Shown: positions 1-6,551 of the stretch, piece by piece
Numbering within the stretch: position 1 is the first letter of the stretch
Layout: each line of letters opens with the position of its first letter
Source: an uncultured Kineothrix sp.
GTDB taxonomy: Bacteria; Bacillota; Clostridia; Lachnospirales; Lachnospiraceae
Direction: 5' to 3'
NCBI GenBank assembly: GCA_910588855.1
Contig: CAJUSR010000010.1
Location: 1 to 64,000 of the forward strand
DNA: 64,000 nucleotides
Program-made: the position numbers and the translations under genes
Notes under the pieces: model-generated
The model's database searches: none
What the model was told of the DNA's origin: nothing
The model's input: only the letters and a program-made list of their open reading frames with translations

Positions 1-393
1 ACAGTCAATCAGGATATAGTCGTACCTCCCCTTAACCATCTCCACATAGGAACGCATCATAATCTCCCTGCTCATCACATTCACAAGGGAAACTTCCAAG
101 CCGGACAGCTCAATATTCCCCGGCATCAGGTTAATCCCCTCGTCATGCTTTAAGATACCATAACCCGGCTCTATTTCCTCGTCATTGATGACTTTTTCCA
201 TGACATTCGCAAGGGTGACTTCCATCTTGTCCGGCTCTGTGAAGCCGAGGCTTGCGGTAAGGCTGCCCTGTGCGTCCGCATCTATGACTAAAACTTTCTT
301 TCCCGACTTTGCCAGCCCGATTCCTAAGTTGCTTGTGGTGGTGGTCTTGCCCACGCCTCCCTTTTGGTTTGCGATTGCTATAATTTTACACAT
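1..393 (-). CDS. parA: ParA/Soj-family partition ATPase, 3' end outside window (partial)
   Basis: This is the N-terminal 131 codons of a ParA-type ATPase, which segregates or stabilises plasmids and integrative elements by ATP-dependent DNA binding. The deviant Walker A motif NQKGGVGKTTTTSN lies near residues 9-22, followed by VIDADAQGS, the typical ParA box. The ATG at 393 is preceded by GGAGG with good spacing. The gene runs off the left edge, so the C-terminal half is not visible. The two genes just upstream on the same strand are small proteins of the kind carried by Firmicutes conjugative elements, so this is probably element maintenance rather than chromosomal parA/soj. The family call is secure; the role in an integrated element is inferred from context. 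Confidence 0.93.
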   Translation of the reverse strand, partial: MCKIIAIANQKGGVGKTTTTSNLGIGLAKSGKKVLVIDADAQGSLTASLGFTEPDKMEVTLANVMEKVINDEEIEPGYGILKHDEGINLMPGNIELSGLEVSLVNVMSREIMMRSYVEMVKGRYDYILIDC

Positions 394-409
394 GGTCTTT
401 ACCTCCGTA

Positions 410-592
410 TCAGTTAGATTTCTCTTTTATATTGGCTTTCTGTACTTCCACATAAGCCCGGTAATATCTATTTGTACCTTTGTTCCGGTACAGTTCTGAA
501 AATTCTGTCACAGCCACTTTGGGCTGTCTTTTCAGAATCTTTCCAAACCACTTAATATCATTCTTCGTTCCCATCAGTCGAATTTTCAGCAC
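410..592 (-). CDS. Small DUF3970-like mobile-element protein
   Basis: A 60-residue basic protein starting at a GTG that overlaps the end of the upstream DUF6075-like gene by about 35 bp. The GTG has GGAGAGG at proper spacing; the longer reading upstream has no such site. The sequence (KIRLMGTKNDIKWF, then ELYRNKGTNRYYRAYVEV) resembles the small DUF3970 proteins that sit beside parA in Lachnospiraceae and streptococcal integrative elements. That assignment is from memory of the family, not a search. No enzymatic motif is visible and the function is unknown. Its position between a DUF6075 gene and parA points to the backbone of a conjugative element. Confidence 0.7.
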   Translation of the reverse strand: MLKIRLMGTKNDIKWFGKILKRQPKVAVTEFSELYRNKGTNRYYRAYVEVQKANIKEKSN

Positions 593-1076
593 GTTTCCTC
601 TCCATTTCCGCAAGGATTTCGGTGGTGGATTTCTGTTTCTCGCAGTATTCAGGATAACGGAGCCTGATGCCCTGCCAGAAATACATAGCGTAGCCACAGC
701 AGAAAATATCGCTAACCGAATACTCCCTGCACTCGCTTACCTGCTCGTCCCTGCTCTCATAGTCATCAACGCTCGGCGTTCCGTCCGTATAAAGGTTAAA
801 GGCAAGCCTTACTACCCGTACACTCCCGCTGGTCTGCCAGCCCTGATGCAGACATTCTGGCTTGATATACCCGGACTTAATGTCGTAAATCTGGCTGAAA
901 TGATTTCTTGTGTCCTCTGAAATACCGAGAATATAAATCAACGCCTTGTGGTAGCTGTCCTGATACCTCGCCTGTTTCAGTTTCTCAAAATAAAATTTTT
1001 CATGTTCCTCGTTCGCAAAAACCATGTGTGTGTTGTTGGCGCTCTGCGCCCCTGCTCTTAACGCTGTGTTGTTCAT
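558..1076 (-). CDS. DUF6075-family mobile-element protein
   Basis: A 172-residue soluble protein of unknown function. The start was chosen at the ATG preceded by AGGAGGTTCAGAGC; the reading frame extends further upstream but without a ribosome binding site. The pattern HEKFYFEKL, then LIYILGI, then LHQGWQTSGSVRVVRLAFNL and a later DIFCCGYAMYFWQGIRLRYPE is that of DUF6075 proteins, which are typical cargo or backbone of Tn1549/CTn-like elements. It is translationally coupled to the next small gene and co-oriented with parA. The biochemical role is unknown. Assignment to the family is by recognition only. Confidence 0.72.
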   Translation of the reverse strand: MNNTALRAGAQSANNTHMVFANEEHEKFYFEKLKQARYQDSYHKALIYILGISEDTRNHFSQIYDIKSGYIKPECLHQGWQTSGSVRVVRLAFNLYTDGTPSVDDYESRDEQVSECREYSVSDIFCCGYAMYFWQGIRLRYPEYCEKQKSTTEILAEMERKRAENSTDGNEE

Positions 1077-1325
1077 GCTCTGAACCTCCTTGTTTGAATT
1101 TTTGAATAACAAAAGGACACTTCCTACTGGAAATGCCCTCACGCTCCAATCAGCTTCCGCCTTTTGGTCTATCTTCAATTGTATATAAGTCCTCTTTCGT
1201 GTTCCCACAGCCGAGGTCAAGTACCACGGAACAGTTAATTTTCTGAATAAGGTGTTTTTCACCCCGAAAATGACCGTCCCCACTAAATTCAAACATGGTC
1301 ACAAAGTGCCTAAATTCAAGGACTT
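1077..1325. other. Putative integrative-element boundary next to rlmD
   Basis: About 250 bp without a convincing gene lie between the mobile-element genes and the rlmD stop codon. The string GGGGACGGT occurs at about 1269-1277 on the minus strand, and a near match occurs in the rlmD 3' end at about 1366-1374. The encoded RlmD C-terminus departs from the usual HVETVVLLS-type ending just after HVETIV. Both observations fit a junction in or just after the rlmD 3' end, which is a known insertion hotspot for conjugative elements in Firmicutes. No integrase is in the window, so the exact att site cannot be fixed here. Confidence 0.45.
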
Positions 1326-2864
1326 CTACATATCTCGCCTTTGTAGTCCCACTATAGTCTCCACATGCACCGTCCCCCCAAACTGGTCCACTGCCCTTAT
1401 CCTCTTCAATTCATACCCGCCATCACACAGCATCCTCAAATCTCTTGCCAGCGTCGCCGAATCACAGCTCACATACACAATCCTCTCCGGGCGCATTTTC
1501 AGCATTGTTTCAAGGCATTCCCTATCGCAGCCTTTCCGAGGCGGATCTACCACTATCACATCCGCCCTCTTCCCTTCCTTCTCATACTTTTCCGGCAGAA
1601 CCTCTTCCGCTTTCCCCACAAAAAACTCCGCATTGTCAATTCCATTCCAAGCTGCGTTTTCTCTGGCATCTTGAACCGCCTGGGGAATGATTTCCACGCC
1701 ATAGACATGCTCTGCCTTCCCTGCCAGAAAAAGGGAAATCGTACCAATCCCGCAGTATAAATCCCATACCGTTTCCTTCCCGCTCAATCCCGCATATTCC
1801 AATGCCAGGCTATACAGTTTTTCCGTCTGCACCGGATTCACCTGATAAAAAGAAAGGGGCGATATATGGAACACAATCCCCTCATCCATCAAAGAAAAAT
1901 CTTCTACATCCCTTCTATGAATCGTATCGCATATCTTCTCTTTCCCCCATATGGTATGCACCTCATCCCCCATAATCACATTTGTCCTTTCCGTATTGAT
2001 GCATACTGACACGCTTGTCATACCATGAATTTTCCCTAATGTTTTGAGCAGCTCCTTCTGGGAAGCCAAAAACTCTCTGTTTCCCCCTTTCCCAATTCCA
2101 GTCTTATGCCCCTTTTTGCTGCCATAATTAATCACAAGGCAAACCATAATCTCCCCGCTGGCAAAGCCTTTGCGTATCAATATATGCCGTACCAGGCCAG
2201 TACCCGTCTTTTCATCATAAGCCGGAATATGGTATTTCTCCATATGTGCCAGGATACATTCCAATATTTCCTTATTCTCTTCCACACCAAGGGCGCAATC
2301 CGTATTGGGGATAATATCATGTGTCCTTCCTGCATAAAATCCGGCAATCAACTTCCCTTCCCTGTCCGTTCCCACCGGAAACTGGGCTTTATTACGGTAA
2401 TGGTATGGATTTTCCATTCCAACGATAGGTTCCATTACCTGCTCCAAAAGTTCCTCGTCGAAACCGCCAATACGCAACAGGTTGTTCTTTACTTTCCTTT
2501 GTTTAAAATCAAGCTGGGCTTGATAATCCATTGCCTGTATCTGGCAGCCGCCGCACTGCCTGTGATACTTGCACAATGGCTCTACACGAACGGGGGATGG
2601 CACCAGAATTTCCTCCAGTTTCCCATACGCATAATGCTCTTTTGCCTTCATTATCTTACATCTTACCCTATCCCCAATCACCGCATCTTTCACAAAAAGG
2701 GTATAGCCGTTTACTTTACCTATACCCTCTCCGTCATTGCCGATATCTTCAATTTTTACCGTAAAAACATCATTTTTTTCACAGTGGAAATTATCTCCGC
2801 GGTCAAAAACGACACTTTTGTCATCATAATCCCTGCCGGGAACGCCATTCAATCTATCTTCCAT
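1326..2864 (-). CDS. rlmD: 23S rRNA (uracil-5-)-methyltransferase, RumA/RlmD family
   Basis: A SAM-dependent m5U methyltransferase acting on 23S rRNA (U1939 in E. coli; Gram-positive homologues may modify other uridines). A TRAM domain covers roughly residues 33-88. The Fe-S cysteines C98, C104 and C107 (CKYHRQCGGC) and C190 are present. The SAM motif DLYCGIGTISLFL, VVDPPRKGCD and the catalytic YVSCDSATLARDL follow in order. At 512 residues it is slightly long, with a short extra N-terminus. It starts 2 bp after the yhaM stop, so the two are co-transcribed. The last residues (VGLQRRDM) differ from the family ending, consistent with an element inserted in the 3' end. Activity should be intact because the change lies beyond the catalytic motifs. 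Confidence 0.95.
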   Translation of the reverse strand: MEDRLNGVPGRDYDDKSVVFDRGDNFHCEKNDVFTVKIEDIGNDGEGIGKVNGYTLFVKDAVIGDRVRCKIMKAKEHYAYGKLEEILVPSPVRVEPLCKYHRQCGGCQIQAMDYQAQLDFKQRKVKNNLLRIGGFDEELLEQVMEPIVGMENPYHYRNKAQFPVGTDREGKLIAGFYAGRTHDIIPNTDCALGVEENKEILECILAHMEKYHIPAYDEKTGTGLVRHILIRKGFASGEIMVCLVINYGSKKGHKTGIGKGGNREFLASQKELLKTLGKIHGMTSVSVCINTERTNVIMGDEVHTIWGKEKICDTIHRRDVEDFSLMDEGIVFHISPLSFYQVNPVQTEKLYSLALEYAGLSGKETVWDLYCGIGTISLFLAGKAEHVYGVEIIPQAVQDARENAAWNGIDNAEFFVGKAEEVLPEKYEKEGKRADVIVVDPPRKGCDRECLETMLKMRPERIVYVSCDSATLARDLRMLCDGGYELKRIRAVDQFGGTVHVETIVGLQRRDM

Positions 2865-2866
2865 CC

Positions 2867-3811
2867 TTATTCCATCCTCGTTGCCCTTAGATTGGATTCA
2901 AACAGACGGTTAAACCCAAGCCAGCCAGTCTCCTTCGTATTGTTCAGCAATTCCGTAAATGTCTGCATCTTTGCATCCGTATTGTCCGCAAAGTTAAGTG
3001 CCATAGCTTCTATAATTGCCGGTTTTTTGGGCGAGCCAAATTCATATTCCCCATGATGGGCCAGGATGCAATGCTTCAATTCTCCGGCAAGAACCGGCGG
3101 AAATCCCTTTATCGCCTTGATTTTTTCCCCCACCATTTCCACCCCCATCACAATATGCCCCAAAAGCTGTCCGTCATCGGTATAATCGTTTTCAGGGAAA
3201 AGCGACAGTTCCTTTACCTTTCCGATATCATGGCAGATTGCCGCACTGATAAGCAAATCTTTTTTTAACAATGGATATGCCGTGCAATAATACCCGCACA
3301 ATTTCGCCACACCCAAAGTATGCTCCAGCAGTCCGCCCACAAAACCATGATGCACCGTTTTTGCCGCCGATGATTGCTTAAATGCTTTTATAAAATCTTT
3401 ATCCTTTACAAAAAACGATTCCATCAATTCTTTTAAATACGGGTTTTCCATTTCGTTTATGTATCCAAGCAATTCCCCATACATTTTTTCAATATCTTTG
3501 CTACTCACCGGAAGATAATCCGCCGGTGTATATTCCCCTTCTTGGCATTTCCTGATACGCTTTACATTAACTTGAAGAGAATTTTGAAAACTTGTAACCT
3601 CACCATATACTTCAATATAATCCAAGGAATCGAACTCACCGATTCCCGGATTATGCGGGTCCCACACTTTTGCATCCAATGTCCCCGTTTTATCCTGCAA
3701 AATTACATTATCATAAGACTTTCCGTTCTTAGTAACTGCCGATTGTTTATGTTTGCACAGATATATGTCGAATACCCTGTCGCCTTCTTTATAATCTTTA
3801 ATATACTTCAT
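2867..3811 (-). CDS. yhaM: 3'-5' exoribonuclease YhaM family (OB fold + HD)
   Basis: A 314-residue protein with an N-terminal OB-fold nucleic-acid-binding domain (about residues 12-95) and a metal-dependent HD domain (HHGFVGGLLEHTLG, then ICHDIGK, then HCILAHHGEYEFGSPKKP). This order and length match YhaM, a 3'-5' exonuclease that trims structured RNA and single-stranded DNA ends in Firmicutes. All expected HD metal ligands are visible. It is followed immediately by rlmD and preceded 72 bp upstream by the HtrA-like gene on the same strand, so the three may form one transcription unit. The ATG at 3811 is the natural start; the upstream bases include AAAGGAT. Confidence 0.92.
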   Translation of the reverse strand: MKYIKDYKEGDRVFDIYLCKHKQSAVTKNGKSYDNVILQDKTGTLDAKVWDPHNPGIGEFDSLDYIEVYGEVTSFQNSLQVNVKRIRKCQEGEYTPADYLPVSSKDIEKMYGELLGYINEMENPYLKELMESFFVKDKDFIKAFKQSSAAKTVHHGFVGGLLEHTLGVAKLCGYYCTAYPLLKKDLLISAAICHDIGKVKELSLFPENDYTDDGQLLGHIVMGVEMVGEKIKAIKGFPPVLAGELKHCILAHHGEYEFGSPKKPAIIEAMALNFADNTDAKMQTFTELLNNTKETGWLGFNRLFESNLRATRME

Positions 3812-3883
3812 GCTTTTACAATCCTTTCATTTTTTAATTTCTATTTAAAAGAACCTTATATTGCGTTCCCCGAACCATGCCAA

Positions 3884-5239
3884 TCACTCTAAATCCCCCA
3901 AAGTAACATTTACTTCCATCTGCACATACTCTTCCGGGCCCTGACGCATTAGCGTAATGGCCATCATTTCATTGGGCTGCCCTTCCATAACCGCATTCAC
4001 CAAATCGCTATATGTGTGGATTCCCTTCCCCCTCATCTCCACTATCACATCGCCGCTTTGGATCCCTGCTTCCATTGCGGGGGAATCCATTTCAATTTCC
4101 GTAATATAAGCGCCATAAGGTACGCCCAGATTCTCATTTGCTTCCACCGTCACATCTGTTCCGTGAGTGCCCAAATAAGCCTGCTTGCGCCCGTTGCTCA
4201 TCCGCTCCACCACTTTACGCAGTTCCGTAATCCCTATACCCGATACCAGATTCTTCATATCCTCGCTGTTATGGGCATTATCTATAATCCCCAGCACCTG
4301 ACCTTTCATATTAATCAGTACGCCAGACGCTTTTTGGCTTCCGTAAATATCCGTAGTCACCAGTTTGTAAGAAGAATCTACCATATTTAAAACCGTATTG
4401 TTGGAAGTCATTATCCCATAGCATACGGATTCCCCATTCCCCAAAGGGCTGCCAATTGCAATCACAGGCTTCCCCAAAATAGCCCGGTTGCTGGAACTGG
4501 CCGTCAAATCCGCTGCTGCAATTAAATCTGTGGTTTCTTTACCCATCCCTTCCAAAGAGACGGAAATTACCGCTAATTTGGTGTTTACGTCTTTTTCCTG
4601 TATCTGCGCCTCGCTTTGTGTTCCGTCGCAAAACGTTACTACAATACTTTCCGCATCAATTACATTTTCATACTTCACCAAAATGAGGGCTTCCTTCGGC
4701 TGTTTCGCCACAATTACCCCTGATGTCTGCCCCTTGCTTTCATAGGGATTGTTGAACCAATCCACATTGGATACCGAACCGGTCACCATTACCACCGATT
4801 TATTTGCCGTTGCTGCTACTTCTGACATCGAATCATACATGGCTGTATAATCTTCCATATCTAATTGTATGCTTTTTAATATCTTCTCTATCTGTTCATC
4901 CTGAATCGTAATTTCTGCCGGCGATTCTTCCTCTTCCATCTCCGAATCATCCACAATCATATCCTCCGGCAACATTTCTTCCGTTTCCTCCGGAAATTCA
5001 ATCGGTTCCGGCTCCTCCTCCGGATACAGCCAATTGCTGATGACCGGTTCCAGCAAAAGAAACGTAAGGCACGCCACAAGGGAAAAAACCACCGCCATAG
5101 CTGCAGTAATTAAGGTCTGCCTGAGCAGTTTCTTTTTATTAATCGGCCGCTGCTTAATCGTTTCGGTTATAAAATCCGAATCCTGTTTCTGTACATCCGT
5201 TTCCACATCCACATTCTTTTTATGCTTTTCACTGTTCAT
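3884..5239 (-). CDS. HtrA/DegP-like membrane protein with degenerate catalytic triad, PDZ domain
   Basis: A 451-residue protein with a cytoplasmic N-terminus, one membrane segment (about residues 38-66), a long Glu/Pro-rich extracytoplasmic linker, a trypsin-like S1C domain and a C-terminal PDZ domain (GVPYGAYITEIEMDSPAMEA and following). In HtrA enzymes the catalytic residues sit in TNNHVI, TDLAV and GNSGG. Here the aligned stretches read VKYENVID, TKLAVISV and KASGVLIN, so His and Asp are replaced and only Ser survives in a poor context. It is probably a non-proteolytic binding or sensor protein. Start chosen at the ATG after GGGGGTTTTT; an ATG 12 bp upstream is possible. A strong promoter precedes it. 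Confidence 0.85.
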   Translation of the reverse strand: MNSEKHKKNVDVETDVQKQDSDFITETIKQRPINKKKLLRQTLITAAMAVVFSLVACLTFLLLEPVISNWLYPEEEPEPIEFPEETEEMLPEDMIVDDSEMEEEESPAEITIQDEQIEKILKSIQLDMEDYTAMYDSMSEVAATANKSVVMVTGSVSNVDWFNNPYESKGQTSGVIVAKQPKEALILVKYENVIDAESIVVTFCDGTQSEAQIQEKDVNTKLAVISVSLEGMGKETTDLIAAADLTASSSNRAILGKPVIAIGSPLGNGESVCYGIMTSNNTVLNMVDSSYKLVTTDIYGSQKASGVLINMKGQVLGIIDNAHNSEDMKNLVSGIGITELRKVVERMSNGRKQAYLGTHGTDVTVEANENLGVPYGAYITEIEMDSPAMEAGIQSGDVIVEMRGKGIHTYSDLVNAVMEGQPNEMMAITLMRQGPEEYVQMEVNVTLGDLE

Positions 5240-5292
5240 AAAAACCCCCATGCTTTCCCAGCCTGCAAACCTAGGGCAAAACTGCTTTCCTA

Positions 5293-5321
5293 AGTATATC
5301 TTGTTTCATAGATAATGTAAA
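5293..5321 (-). promoter_or_regulatory. Sigma-A promoter of the HtrA-like gene
   Basis: Read on the minus strand, a -35 TTTACA (5316-5321) and -10 TATACT (5293-5298) are separated by exactly 17 bp and lie about 55 bp upstream of the start codon. This supports transcription of the HtrA-like gene, possibly continuing into yhaM and rlmD. Confidence 0.7.
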
Positions 5322-5569
5322 TGGATATCTTCGCTAATCATGGAAATCAAATCATATCGCATCCTCACCTTTCTCCTCAATCGGCAATGCACCTGACCAT
5401 GCATATAAATTGTGTTTACTTCCGACTCGGCATCATGCCCGCATGTCCTTTAGGATACACAACAGGATACTCCTACAGAAGCGCGGGTACACCGTGGGGG
5501 ATAGTCGATATGTAATTATGGAATATAAAGTATATAATTTCCAGTTGAAAATTTATCTTTAATTTTTGG
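5322..5569. other. Intergenic stretch between divergent promoters
   Basis: This stretch separates the minus-strand HtrA-like gene from the plus-strand wHTH operon. Apart from the two promoters at its edges I see no gene, RNA or repeat here. Short open frames lack ribosome binding sites. Confidence 0.4.
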
Positions 5570-5604
5570 TTGACAATTTATATCATATGTAATAATATTA
5601 TTAC
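5570..5604 (+). promoter_or_regulatory. Promoter with palindromic operator over the -10 box
   Basis: A consensus-like promoter: TTGACA at 5570-5575, 17-bp spacer, TAATAT at 5593-5598. A perfect 16-bp palindrome, GTAATAATATTATTAC (5589-5604), covers the -10 box. A second inverted repeat, TAGTA-TGC-TACTA, follows at about 5608-5620. The likely ligand is the winged-helix regulator encoded as the second gene of this operon, giving autorepression; this is inferred from position and symmetry. Confidence 0.75.
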
Positions 5605-5645
5605 ACGTAGTATGCTACTATATCACAAGAAAGGAGATTATAGAA

Positions 5646-5876
5646 ATGCTTAACACACAAATGCCGATTATTACTGTTATTGGTTTTTTCATCATTTTAG
5701 CTATTTTCCTTATTATGAAATCAATGGAAAAAAGAGCTAAAATCAGCGGTATTGATGACGAAAAATTCAATAGCCTGGCTGGGGATATCGCCCGCAGCAA
5801 TGCTGAAATCAAAGAAGAACTGCTGATTATACGGGAAAAAGTAGAATCTATTGACAAAATGATGAAAGATATTTAA
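5646..5876 (+). CDS. Small single-pass membrane protein with coiled-coil tail
   Basis: A 76-residue protein with one N-terminal membrane segment (about residues 8-24) followed by a charged helical tail likely to form a coiled coil. The overall plan resembles PspB-like or other small regulatory membrane proteins, but I do not recognise a family. It has a strong ribosome binding site (AAAGGAG) and ends 1 bp before the next start codon, so it is translationally coupled to the wHTH regulator. The pairing suggests the membrane protein signals to or is controlled by that regulator; this is inference. The function is unknown. Confidence 0.75.
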   Translation: MLNTQMPIITVIGFFIILAIFLIMKSMEKRAKISGIDDEKFNSLAGDIARSNAEIKEELLIIREKVESIDKMMKDI

Positions 5877-5877
5877 T

Positions 5878-6222
5878 ATGGAAAATTTTATCGGAGGCCT
5901 GAGCCTAAAAAAATACGAAGATTACATCAATATTTTTGATGCCTTATCCCACCCGGTCCGGATTAAAATAATCGGGATACTTTCCGGGGGGCGGCAATAT
6001 GTCAGCGAACTGGCCAGATTAGTGAATATCAGCAGGCCATTGCTCTACATTCATCTGAAAAAGCTGGAAACGGCCCAGCTTGTTACCAGTTCCATGGAAA
6101 TTTCCGGAAGCGGAAAAGCCATGAAATACTATGCGCTGCAAAATTTTGAAATAGCGGTCACAAAAGATTTGCTATTTCGGCTTTCCGAAGATATCGTTAT
6201 TGAAAGCCCCGAATCCGGCTAA
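5878..6222 (+). CDS. ArsR-like winged-helix transcriptional regulator
   Basis: A 114-residue DNA-binding protein with an ArsR/HTH_20-like winged helix: DALSHPVRIKIIGIL, then YVSELARLVNISRPLLYIHLKKLETAQLV covering the helix-turn-helix. There is no CxC metal-binding motif in the recognition helix, so classical metal sensing is unlikely. It is the second gene of a two-gene operon with the small membrane protein and is followed by a strong terminator. The palindrome over the operon's own -10 box is a good candidate operator. The inducing signal is unknown. Confidence 0.85.
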   Translation: MENFIGGLSLKKYEDYINIFDALSHPVRIKIIGILSGGRQYVSELARLVNISRPLLYIHLKKLETAQLVTSSMEISGSGKAMKYYALQNFEIAVTKDLLFRLSEDIVIESPESG

Positions 6223-6258
6223 AAATACTATGATCGTTTCAAAAGACGGCGCTATCCA

Positions 6259-6299
6259 CAAAAACGTACTGCATTTTGTTCTCATGCAGTACGTTTTTA
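6259..6299 (+). terminator. Rho-independent terminator of the membrane protein/wHTH operon
   Basis: The stem AAAACGTACTGCA pairs with TGCAGTACGTTTTT across an 11-nt loop, with the T-run inside and after the 3' arm. It lies 37 bp downstream of the regulator stop codon. Confidence 0.85.
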
Positions 6300-6551
6300 T
6301 TCTTTGAACCGTAGCAATTTTCCCCAATGGTATTTTTCTATTTCATATGCTATAATAATAACGTGTTTTGTCATTGCTGCAAAAGCAAAAACTGGTATAC
6401 GGCATTTCGTCACTCCGCCGTTTTGTCGTCCATTACCTATGCATTACCCATATATTACCAATAAATTACTAATACATCACCAACAAATTGATAATTTTTA
6501 TCAAATTAACAACAATTATAAACCTTCATGAAATGATAGAGAGAAATTATT
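6300..6551 (+). promoter_or_regulatory. mutS2 leader with extended -10 promoter
   Basis: An AT-rich stretch of 250 bp without a gene. An extended -10 (TGC-TATAAT) at about 6348-6356 is the best promoter candidate for mutS2. Between it and the start codon are repeats of the type TTACCAATAAATTACTAATACATCACC that look low-complexity rather than structured. The open frame at 6304-6531 has no ribosome binding site. Confidence 0.45.

Noticed and set aside
480..920. Plus-strand open frames opposite the element genes
   Set aside because: Shadows of the minus-strand DUF6075-like and DUF3970-like genes; no start signals.
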